57,286 bases of DNA from Lachnospiraceae bacterium (GTDB lineage Bacteria; Bacillota; Clostridia; Lachnospirales; Lachnospiraceae): contig JAGBOC010000021.1 in assembly GCA_017634065.1 (NCBI GenBank), forward strand, positions 1 through 57,286, read 5' to 3'. The stretch's first letter is position 1, and each line of letters opens with the position of its first letter. This document shows positions 46,942-53,989 of this stretch, one piece after another. The position numbers and the translations under genes were made by a program. The notes beneath the pieces are model-generated. The model was not told where the DNA came from and searched no databases. It worked only from the letters and a program-made list of their open reading frames with translations.

Positions 46942-49470
46942 ATGTTTATTGTTGTAAAGAGAAATGGGGAGCAAGTAGATTTTAACATTCAGAAGATTAA
47001 AGATGCTATTGATAAGGCATTTGTGGCATGTAAGAGGGAAACTCATCCAAGCATTATTGATGATCTCGCACAAAGAGTGGCGGCTGCTTTTGGCTCAAAG
47101 ATAAAAAATGGTGTCATCACAGTAGAAGAGATTCAGGACTCTGTTGAAGAGGTTCTGATTAAATATGATTATGGTGATGTAGCAAAAGCATACATATTAT
47201 ATAGAAAGAAACATGAAGACATAAGAAAGACTAAAGAGACATTAATCAATTATAAAAATGTCGTTGATAATTATTTGAATGTAAATGATTGGCGTGTAAA
47301 AGAGAACTCTACTGTAACTTATTCAGTTGGTGGACTCATCCTTTCAAACTCTGGAGCTATAACTGCAAACTATTGGTTGTCAGAAGTATATGATGATGAA
47401 ATAGCACAGGCTCATAGAAATGCTGAAATACATATTCACGACCTTTCTATGCTTACAGGTTATTGTGCAGGTTGGTCACTTAAGCAACTTATAAAAGAAG
47501 GTCTTGGTGGCATACCAGGTAAGATTACAAGTTCACCTGCAAAGCATTTATCAACTCTTTGCAATCAGATGGTTAATTTCCTCGGTATAATGCAAAATGA
47601 GTGGGCTGGTGCTCAAGCATTTTCATCATTTGATACATATCTTGCCCCATTTGTAAAAGTCGATAACCTTTCATATGATGAAGTAAAACAATGTATCCAA
47701 AGCTTCATATATGGTGTTAATACACCATCAAGATGGGGAACTCAAAGTCCATTTACAAATGTAACTCTTGATTGGACTATTCCAAATGACCTTGCAGAAC
47801 TTCCAGCGCTTGTCGGTGGAAAAGAGATGAACTTCAAATATAAAGATTGCAAAAAAGAAATGGACATGGTAAATAAAGCCTTCATTGAAGTTATGATTGA
47901 AGGTGATGCAAATGGAAGAGGTTTCCAATATCCAATACCAACATATAGCATTACAAAAGATTTTGACTGGTCTGAAACAGAAAATAATAAATTGCTCTTT
48001 GAGATGTCAGCAAAATATGGTACTCCTTATTTCTCAAATTATGTAAACTCTGATATGGAGCCATCAGATGTTCGTTCTATGTGTTGTCGACTTAGACTTG
48101 ATCTTCGTGAACTTAGAAAAAAATCAGGTGGATTCTTTGGTTCAGGAGAGTCTACAGGTTCAGTTGGAGTTGTAACTATAAATATGCCAAGACTTGCATA
48201 TCTTGCAAGTTCAGAAGAAGAGTTTTATCAAAGACTTGATCGTCTTATGGATATATCAGCAAGATCTCTAAAAATTAAGAGAAATACTATAGAGAGATTT
48301 ATGGAAAATGGATTATATCCTTATACAAAGAGATATCTCGGCACATTCAATAATCACTTTTCAACTATAGGTCTTGTAGGTATGAATGAGGCTTGTCTAA
48401 ATGCAAAATGGTTGAAAAAAGATTTGAGAGATGAAGAAGCTGTGAAGTTTACAGTAGATGTATTGAACCATATGAGAGAGAGACTTAAAGATTATCAAGA
48501 GAAATATGGTGACTTATATAATTTGGAGGCAACTCCTGCTGAATCAACAGCATATAGATTTGCAAAACATGATAAGGAAAAGTTCCCTAATATTATTACA
48601 GCCAATATGAATGGTACTCCTTATTATACTAACTCATCACATTTACCAGTTGGAGCAACTGATGATATATTTAATGCTTTAGATATACAAGATGAGTTAC
48701 AGACACTTTATACATCTGGAACAGTGTTCCATACTTTCCTTGGTGAGAAATTACCAGATTGGAGAGCAGCAGCAAATCTTGTAAGGACAATAGCAAATAA
48801 CTATAAATTACCATACTATACTTTATCTCCAACTTATTCAGTATGTAAGAATCATGGATATATTGCTGGAGAAGTTTACACTTGCCCACACTGCGGAGAG
48901 CCTACAGAGGTCAATAGCCGTATAACAGGTTATTATCGCCCAGTTCAAAACTGGAATGATGGAAAGGCACAGGAGTTTAAGGATAGAAAAGAATATTCTG
49001 CTAAACTTGCGGCAACTCGTATAGAGCAAATGGGAGAGACAGTGTTTAAGGCAGAAGAAACAAAGAATGAGACAGCACCATCATTTACTGAAGTATTTAA
49101 AAATAATAGTGAGCCAATGCAAAATGTAAGCTCTGAAAACTTCTATAAAGATACAGATGCAGATGTGGTAGTAGATGCAGATACAATAAATGATGTCCAA
49201 GGTAAAGAAATTATTCAAAATGATAAAAAGACGATAGATAATAATTTGAAATTATTTGTCACAAAGACTTGTCCAAATTGTAAGAAAGCAGAAGAACTTT
49301 TGGATATGGCTGGAATAAAGTATTCAATAGTTGATGCAAATGAAAATCCTGCAGATTGTGAAAAATATCAGATTATGCAAGCACCAACATTGGTTGTAAA
49401 TGATTCGACTAAATATGTAAATCTTTCTAATGTAATTAAGTTCGTAGAAGAGACAACTATGACAGTATAA
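46942..49470 (+). CDS. nrdD: Anaerobic (class III) ribonucleoside-triphosphate reductase with fused glutaredoxin-like domain
   Basis: An 842-aa protein from the ATG at 46942 (AAGGGG upstream; a TTG 15 nt earlier is less likely). It has an N-terminal ATP-cone (about 1-95) that binds effector nucleotides. The catalytic barrel has C175 in CAGWSLKQL and CCR at 381-383. The zinc site is C635, H638, C648 and C651, and the glycyl radical is G663 in RITGYYRP. After a disordered acidic linker (about 695-768) comes a glutaredoxin/NrdH-like domain with CPNC at 777-780 and a later QAPTLVV cis-Pro segment. The fusion suggests that the reductant is an attached redoxin. The activase gene is not adjacent. 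Confidence 0.93.
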   Translation: MFIVVKRNGEQVDFNIQKIKDAIDKAFVACKRETHPSIIDDLAQRVAAAFGSKIKNGVITVEEIQDSVEEVLIKYDYGDVAKAYILYRKKHEDIRKTKETLINYKNVVDNYLNVNDWRVKENSTVTYSVGGLILSNSGAITANYWLSEVYDDEIAQAHRNAEIHIHDLSMLTGYCAGWSLKQLIKEGLGGIPGKITSSPAKHLSTLCNQMVNFLGIMQNEWAGAQAFSSFDTYLAPFVKVDNLSYDEVKQCIQSFIYGVNTPSRWGTQSPFTNVTLDWTIPNDLAELPALVGGKEMNFKYKDCKKEMDMVNKAFIEVMIEGDANGRGFQYPIPTYSITKDFDWSETENNKLLFEMSAKYGTPYFSNYVNSDMEPSDVRSMCCRLRLDLRELRKKSGGFFGSGESTGSVGVVTINMPRLAYLASSEEEFYQRLDRLMDISARSLKIKRNTIERFMENGLYPYTKRYLGTFNNHFSTIGLVGMNEACLNAKWLKKDLRDEEAVKFTVDVLNHMRERLKDYQEKYGDLYNLEATPAESTAYRFAKHDKEKFPNIITANMNGTPYYTNSSHLPVGATDDIFNALDIQDELQTLYTSGTVFHTFLGEKLPDWRAAANLVRTIANNYKLPYYTLSPTYSVCKNHGYIAGEVYTCPHCGEPTEVNSRITGYYRPVQNWNDGKAQEFKDRKEYSAKLAATRIEQMGETVFKAEETKNETAPSFTEVFKNNSEPMQNVSSENFYKDTDADVVVDADTINDVQGKEIIQNDKKTIDNNLKLFVTKTCPNCKKAEELLDMAGIKYSIVDANENPADCEKYQIMQAPTLVVNDSTKYVNLSNVIKFVEETTMTV

Positions 49471-49486
49471 AATTAATTATTATAAT

Positions 49487-49518
49487 AAAAAGTGTCGCTA
49501 TGATAGCGACACTTTTTT
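49487..49518. terminator. Bidirectional terminator between nrdD and the metallopeptidase gene
   Basis: A perfect 14-bp stem (49487-49500 with 49504-49517) with a TGA loop, A-tract on the left and T-tract on the right. The final codons of the reverse-strand gene lie inside the stem. Confidence 0.92.
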
Positions 49519-50037
49519 ATGTTCTTTCCATCTCATTTTGTAATCTGGCAAATATTTTTTTATTAGATTATAAAACTTCTCGCTGTGATTTGGTATAAAA
49601 AGATGAGCCATCTCGTGAAGAACTATGTATTCCAAAAAATAATCACTCATATAGTAAAGCAGGGAATTAAAGCGAATAGTTTTTTCATTATATGAGCAAC
49701 TACCCCATAAGGTTTTCATTTTCCTTAAAGAATATCTATTGATCTTGGTATTTAGCAGAATCTCATTTTTTTCCACATATTTAGCAATCCTTTGAATTAA
49801 TTCTCTTTTTTGTTTTGTCTTAATTTGTGGAAGGGAAGGCAGATTAGTTATTTTTTCTTGTTTAGAAAGAACCTTTCTTATCCAAGGTTCTTTTTCTTTT
49901 ATGAAATTACTAATGTCAATATCAGAGACATAATAAGGGCAGGTTAGCTTGATTTTGCCACTTCCATCTATGGTAAGTCTTAAACTGCGATTTTTTCTAT
50001 ATTTAGCATAAAAGATCGTTAAATCATTGTATTGCAT
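49498..50037 (-). CDS. YgjP-like (DUF45/SprT-fold) zinc metallopeptidase
   Basis: A 179-aa protein from the ATG at 50037, or 189 aa from 50067. The catalytic motif HEMAH lies in VLHEMAHLFIPNHSEKFY, where the third ligand His is in PNHS, as in the YgjP family. WGSCSYNEKTIRFN is the family's second signature. An N-terminal DIDISNFIKEKEPWI helix precedes. A TATAAT box (50073-50068) directly abuts the upstream ATG, so initiation at 50037 is more plausible. The 3' end is built into the terminator hairpin. Substrate unknown; cytoplasmic. Confidence 0.85.
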   Translation of the reverse strand: MQYNDLTIFYAKYRKNRSLRLTIDGSGKIKLTCPYYVSDIDISNFIKEKEPWIRKVLSKQEKITNLPSLPQIKTKQKRELIQRIAKYVEKNEILLNTKINRYSLRKMKTLWGSCSYNEKTIRFNSLLYYMSDYFLEYIVLHEMAHLFIPNHSEKFYNLIKKYLPDYKMRWKEHKKVSLS

Positions 50038-50099
50038 TGTTTTATATCTTAATTTAACCACTATCATATTATATCACTCTTTAATATATTAAAAAACCC

Positions 50100-50149
50100 C
50101 CTATGCCGACCCCCTAACTTTCATAACTTGTAGGTGGTTGGTACTGGGG
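50100..50149 (+). repeat. 50-bp repeat R1, upstream of the first secreted paralogue
   Basis: It matches R2 (53895-53944) at 46 of 50 positions. The identical core includes AACTTGTAGGTGGTTGGTAC followed by TGGGG. Both copies lie upstream of genes for the VVSDNDGSAF protein family, in the same orientation as the gene. Confidence 0.85.
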
Positions 50150-50310
50150 CTCGCGTTCGCTGGACTACGGTATGTTATCTATCCAATCATAGAGAATTAG
50201 GCTTATACCTTACTCCGAAAATACGTCGCAGAACCCACGCTTTCTATGCAAGCGCTGGCTCGTTTTCGCCGTTGGTAGCATGTTATCATAGATAACTGTA
50301 ATCTGCCAGC

Positions 50311-50375
50311 GGGTAGAAATAAGTTTCTGATAATCAAAAAGTAAACTTTTTGCTATCATTAACTTATTTCTACCC
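50311..50375. repeat. 65-nt long hairpin
   Basis: The outer arms GGGTAGAAATAAGTT (50311-50325) and AACTTATTTCTACCC (50361-50375) are perfectly complementary. Inside, TGATA and CAAAAAGT pair with ACTTTTTG and ATCA around an AA loop. The arms nearly consume the whole element, unlike ordinary terminators; no T tract follows. Confidence 0.85.
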
Positions 50376-50520
50376 AAGAACTTTGCAAACGCGTGCCTAC
50401 GGCACTTGAACGGTGCTAAAGTTCTAGGGCTCAAACTTCGCCATCATTGCAGAAAACGGGAGCCTGCTCCAAGTGTTTTCTTGAGCAAGGCATAAGCCTA
50501 ATAAATGATTAAATAGTAGA

Positions 50521-50552
50521 GTAGGGGCGAGCACCGCGAGCCCGAAAGTAGG
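50521..50552 (+). repeat. 32-33 bp spacer repeat of the array, copy 1
   Basis: GTAGGGGCGAGCACCGCGAG then CCCGAAAGTAGG. Copy 2 at 50666-50698 reads GTAGGGGTGAGCATTGCGAA then CCCGAGTTGTAGG, differing at about six positions and by one inserted base. The differences largely change C to T or G to A. A related inverted string GGGGCTCGCGTTCGC occurs at 50146-50160. Confidence 0.7.
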
Positions 50553-50665
50553 TAGATGTTGTACTTGCGAACGTATTTTGTGAGCTTAGTACAACACTAT
50601 GCCAGATTTCCGTGAAGATGCGAAGCATCTGAACGCTTTTCGGAAATCGGCTAGTAAACTTGTTT

Positions 50666-50698
50666 GTAGGGGTGAGCATTGCGAACCCGAGTTGTAGG
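50666..50698 (+). repeat. 32-33 bp spacer repeat of the array, copy 2
   Basis: Second copy of the GTAGGGGYGAGC... unit, located inside the loop of the CTAGTAAA/TTTACTAG stem (50651-50714), whereas copy 1 lies between stems. Confidence 0.7.
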
Positions 50699-50744
50699 GA
50701 AGGAACTTTACTAGCACGTAAAAAATAGGTCGTTAGAAAAAAAT

Positions 50745-52454
50745 ATGAAAAAAAGCACAAGAATAGTTAAGAGATTATTGGCACTATTTTTAGTTGTGCT
50801 TATGAGTATAGAGAGTTTAGGGGCAGTTGTTAGTGATAATGACGGAAGTGCCTTCATTACGAAGGCCGAGTTTGACAGTCTAAAAAATGACTTTCAATCG
50901 CAGATAGACCAATATAATACCTCAATAGATGCGAAGATAGATGGTGCAATAGCAAGTTATCTTGCTGGTATCAAAATAGAAACAAAGACAACGATAGATG
51001 CCCTTGTATCAAATTACAGTGATATTATGTGGAAAAATGATTTGTATGTAAAAATCAGAACTCGCACATGGACAGCAACTAATGCATATACGGACTCGGA
51101 TCTTAAGTGGCAAAAGCCAGTATTTGCCAAGTATCGATTTTTGCGTGCAGGACGATATTATATGAGTCCGATGTATTATGTGGATACAAGACCTTACTTT
51201 TTTTGCCTGTCTTTTTCCAATAATGATAACACGTATTGGATGAATAACCCTGGTTGGCTCTGCGTTGAGGCTGGTGAGGTGGATGTGGCGTATCATCAGC
51301 ATGCCATTGCTCCTCTTGTTTTTAGGTGTTATGACAAAAAAAATGGAAAACCAATCGTAAGAGATACGGTTGATGTTTTTGCACACGAATTACAAATGAC
51401 TGATCGAGCTTACCCATGCATTATCAATGGGCCTGGGGCCTTCTCAACCATGTGGAATCATTGGGTAGGCGGTGGTATTGGACCTGGAACTGGAGGTGGG
51501 CTTATATTGAAACCAAATCAAGAAGGGGATATCTTAAGATTTGATCTTAAATGGACGAAGTATTCTGGTAATAGTTCCGCCCCAGTTGCTGGTTCAACCA
51601 TGTATACTGATGGTCCATTCTATCTAATAAAAAAACAAAATGGCTATGGAGAGCCACAAATTGAAGATTTTTACACTGTAGATGTAGATAAACTGAGGAA
51701 TGAAGTTTTTACATTTTGTGAACCACGTTATCAAGCAAAATGGGAGAGCAATGATCAACAACTTTTTGACATAGCACAAATTAATAATATGTTTTTGGCA
51801 ACTGATACTGATACAAAGGTTAATTGTGCAACTGAATTAGTAAATCAAGGACCTTCTGTTTACAGAAACTGGGATTATGCAGATTCCGAATTGAAAACTG
51901 CAACTTTCTCCGCATCAAGTGCGATGGTTTCTTATAATGCAAGAGACTGGGTACAGGAGGCCTTTAACTTCATTGATGATGCTGGTACCGGTGTCAATGC
52001 ATCTTTAGACTTACCTATCTGGCCACAGTATTATTTAAGAGATTTATATACTAAACGATTTAAAGCAAAAGAGCAAGAACTTCAACTCGGTGGTGGCATC
52101 CCTATTTTAAATAATTCGGTTAACAATGGTAATTTAAAAATAAAAATGAAATATACTGTTTATGATGCAGACTTAACAAATACTGGTACTCCAAGCCAAC
52201 ATCTCCATATATCATTTAAGAAATCGTCTTTTAATGATGGTACTACCAATAATTATTGCAAAGATGACGGAGGAGTTGAATTAAAGAATAAATTATGGGA
52301 ACCAGCAACTACAGCTACAAGTACAGACTATGAAGTAACTATCCCAGTAAAGATAGGCGATAATGTGTGGTTAAGATTAGGACCTAAAGATACCAGCGCC
52401 AATGGGTTATATGCTAAAATAGATAACCTTACAGTTTCTTTAGTAACTGAATAG
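50745..52454 (+). CDS. Secreted protein with N-terminal EF-hand-like loop, paralogue 1 (569 aa)
   Basis: A signal peptide (basic MKKSTRIVKR, hydrophobic core, cleavage likely after SLGA at 27) is followed at once by VVSDNDGSAFITKAEF. D31, D33, S35, I38, T39 and E42 fit the EF-hand loop pattern, with Ala instead of Gly at loop position 6. A coiled-coil-like helix continues to YLAGI (about residue 78). The rest is Trp-, Tyr- and Gly-rich with many predicted strands, including a GGGIGPGTGGG loop. The last ~100 residues resemble a beta-sandwich ending WLRLGPKD...YAKIDNLT, shared with the two paralogues. No LPXTG or membrane anchor is present. No ribosome binding site is visible. Function unknown. 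Confidence 0.8.
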   Translation: MKKSTRIVKRLLALFLVVLMSIESLGAVVSDNDGSAFITKAEFDSLKNDFQSQIDQYNTSIDAKIDGAIASYLAGIKIETKTTIDALVSNYSDIMWKNDLYVKIRTRTWTATNAYTDSDLKWQKPVFAKYRFLRAGRYYMSPMYYVDTRPYFFCLSFSNNDNTYWMNNPGWLCVEAGEVDVAYHQHAIAPLVFRCYDKKNGKPIVRDTVDVFAHELQMTDRAYPCIINGPGAFSTMWNHWVGGGIGPGTGGGLILKPNQEGDILRFDLKWTKYSGNSSAPVAGSTMYTDGPFYLIKKQNGYGEPQIEDFYTVDVDKLRNEVFTFCEPRYQAKWESNDQQLFDIAQINNMFLATDTDTKVNCATELVNQGPSVYRNWDYADSELKTATFSASSAMVSYNARDWVQEAFNFIDDAGTGVNASLDLPIWPQYYLRDLYTKRFKAKEQELQLGGGIPILNNSVNNGNLKIKMKYTVYDADLTNTGTPSQHLHISFKKSSFNDGTTNNYCKDDGGVELKNKLWEPATTATSTDYEVTIPVKIGDNVWLRLGPKDTSANGLYAKIDNLTVSLVTE

Positions 52455-52529
52455 AAAAAAGGAACAAACAACATTTAAAGAAAATCAAAACTTAATAATA
52501 GGTAAGAAAACTTGTAACTAAATTAAACA

Positions 52530-53792
52530 TTAGTTTGTCAGGCAATTAATAGAAGTAACAATTATGCCATCAGGTCTTACATATGTCGGACCAAATGCTG
52601 TAAGTATCATCTTAAATGATGGTTTTATAAACTTTGTATAATCTATACGCTTATCAAGATTGTTTAGATTTGTTGCTGCAGCATTTATCGCATCACTGCT
52701 ACCGAGTTTGATTTCAATCATTCCCCATCTACCATCATCAAGATGAATGATGGCATCACACTCAAGACCATTTGCATCTCTATAATGCATAACTTTTCCG
52801 TTTAATAAACTGGCATATACTGATAATTCTTTTATAGCAAAATCTTCAAAGAAAAAACCAAAAGTTTTGACGTCATTTAATAAATCGTTTGGAGATATAT
52901 TTAATGCTTGACAAGCTATGGAAGTGTCATAGAAGTGTCTTGTGTTGGTAGACCTTATGGCAGTTTTGCTTCTTAAATTTGTGTTCCATGCTTCTATGTC
53001 TTCTATAATAAAAATATCTTGTAAAGCTTCTATATATTCATCAAACGTTTTAATATCAAGTTTTCTATTCTCATTTAGCTCTATATCTCTAATCATCGTA
53101 TTATATGATGCTTCAGTGGAAATATTTCTTGCATAACTTTTCAAAATCATTTTAAAAATGTTTTTTTTCTTATTGCGAAACTTTTTATTTGGGCTACTTT
53201 CAAATTCAAATAGGCCATCATAGTAATCTTTTGTAATTTTCAAAGAGTTTTCAGCTTTGGAAAGTACTGATTTTGGCCATCCACCTCTGCATATATAAAA
53301 TGCAGTTTTTTCAATATCGTAGCCTTTATTATCAAAAAAAATACTTTTATCAATCCCATCAAAAGCTTTTTTTAGAGATACTATATTTTTATTTTCAAGA
53401 GTTTCAGTAAGAGTTAACGATTTCATTTTTAGAGTGGTTATTCTACCTGCTCCAGAATGATGAATCTTTGTTTTGTCAGCTGGTGTAGAACTTCCAGTTA
53501 GAATATATAAGCCAGGCAAATCTTTTTCATCTACTAAACTTCTTACTTTGTTCCAAATGTCAGGAATAACTTGCCATTCATCAATAAGTCTTGGGCTGCT
53601 ACCTTGGAAGACAAAATTGTCATTTATTTTTGCAAGTTCTATATCTTGGTCTGTAATGAGTTTTACTTTACTTTTTGCAAATAATTCAGAAGTGGTAGTT
53701 TTGCCACAAAACTTCGGTCCAGCGATAAGTATAGCTCCCGAATATTTTAGTTTTTCGGATATTTGGTTTTCAATAAGTCTTTTAAAATACAT
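52530..53792 (-). CDS. AAA_14/DUF4143 family ATPase
   Basis: A 420-aa protein of the archaeal-type/ExeA-like AAA_14 plus DUF4143 family. Walker A is AGPKFCGKTTT (about residues 24-34), RLIDEWQ is Walker B-like, and LTGSSTP is sensor 1. The C-terminal DUF4143 contains HYRDANGLECDAII and GMIEIKLG, an Asp plus Glu-x-Lys arrangement like PD-(D/E)xK nucleases. The family is widespread in accessory DNA; its function is not settled. It is oriented against the secreted-protein genes it separates. The promoter TTGACT-N17-TAAAAT ends 6 nt before the ATG, so the mRNA is probably leaderless. Confidence 0.88.
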   Translation of the reverse strand: MYFKRLIENQISEKLKYSGAILIAGPKFCGKTTTSELFAKSKVKLITDQDIELAKINDNFVFQGSSPRLIDEWQVIPDIWNKVRSLVDEKDLPGLYILTGSSTPADKTKIHHSGAGRITTLKMKSLTLTETLENKNIVSLKKAFDGIDKSIFFDNKGYDIEKTAFYICRGGWPKSVLSKAENSLKITKDYYDGLFEFESSPNKKFRNKKKNIFKMILKSYARNISTEASYNTMIRDIELNENRKLDIKTFDEYIEALQDIFIIEDIEAWNTNLRSKTAIRSTNTRHFYDTSIACQALNISPNDLLNDVKTFGFFFEDFAIKELSVYASLLNGKVMHYRDANGLECDAIIHLDDGRWGMIEIKLGSSDAINAAATNLNNLDKRIDYTKFIKPSFKMILTAFGPTYVRPDGIIVTSINCLTN

Positions 53793-53798
53793 AGCCGA

Positions 53799-53827
53799 AT
53801 TTTACCAATATAAACGCGTAAAGTCAA
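53799..53827 (-). promoter_or_regulatory. Promoter of the DUF4143 ATPase gene, abutting its start codon
   Basis: Reverse strand: TTGACT (53827-53822), 17 nt, TAAAAT (53804-53799), 6 nt, ATG at 53792. No Shine-Dalgarno sequence is present. The -35 overlaps the first unit of the 23-bp tandem repeats. Confidence 0.65.
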
Positions 53828-53893
53828 TAAAAATCCCATAAAAAGTGGAATAAAAATCCCGTAAAAAGAGAAATAGAAATACTATAAAAATAC
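53826..53893. repeat. Three tandem 22-23 bp repeats
   Basis: Units at 53826-53848, 53849-53871 and 53872-53893 follow the pattern AATAAAAATCCCRTAAAAAG plus three variable bases; the third unit is more diverged. They lie between the ATPase promoter and repeat R2, where regulators or slippage could act. Confidence 0.75.
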
Positions 53894-53894
53894 A

Positions 53895-53944
53895 CCTATG
53901 CACACCCCCTAACTTTTACAACTTGTAGGTGGTTGGTACTGGGG
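53895..53944 (+). repeat. 50-bp repeat R2, upstream of the second secreted paralogue
   Basis: 46 of 50 positions match R1. It ends 45 nt before the ATG of paralogue 2. The 3' flank contains GGTCGTAG near the start codon; R1's gene has GGTCGTTAG at the equivalent place, but about 550 nt further from its repeat. Confidence 0.85.
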
Positions 53945-53989
53945 AGGGCTTGAGATTTACGAGCAAGAATAATTGGTCGTAGCAAATGA

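Larger units (their letters stand above)
50068..50744. other. 677-nt non-coding region: 50-bp repeat R1 followed by an array of stem-loops
   Basis: No credible gene. It starts with repeat R1 (50100-50149), then successive inverted repeats. GTTATC-ATA-GATAAC lies at 50282-50296 inside CGCTGGC/GCCAGCG (50253-50259, 50305-50311). A 65-nt hairpin with a 15-bp outer stem lies at 50311-50375. Others are 50377-50425 (AGAACTTT/AAAGTTCT with inner GTGCC-TAC-GGCAC), 50451-50481 (AGAAAAC/GTTTTCT with inner GGAGC-CT-GCTCC), 50558-50595 (GTTGTACT/AGTACAAC), 50605-50648 (GATTTCCG/CGGAAATC with inner AGATGC-GAA-GCATCT) and 50651-50714 (CTAGTAAA/TTTACTAG). It is GC- and CpG-richer than its neighbours. Confidence 0.75.

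Noticed and set aside
50100-50149. R1/R2 as integron attC sites because of CCTAAC and GTTGG/GTTAG strings
   Set aside because: The R'' and R' core consensus is not met, no integron integrase is visible, and the repeats are not paired around single cassettes.
50210-50434. Reverse-strand open frame of 74 codons in the stem-loop array
   Set aside because: It spans several perfect hairpins, has no ribosome binding site, and its composition reflects the repeats rather than a protein.
50509-50760. Reverse-strand open frame of 83 codons overlapping the start of paralogue 1
   Set aside because: It covers the GTAGGGG repeats and three hairpins, and overlaps the signal-peptide codons of a clearly better gene.
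53826-53893. Tandem repeats looked like a short CRISPR array
   Set aside because: The units are directly adjacent with no unique spacers, are only 22-23 bp, and no cas genes are nearby.
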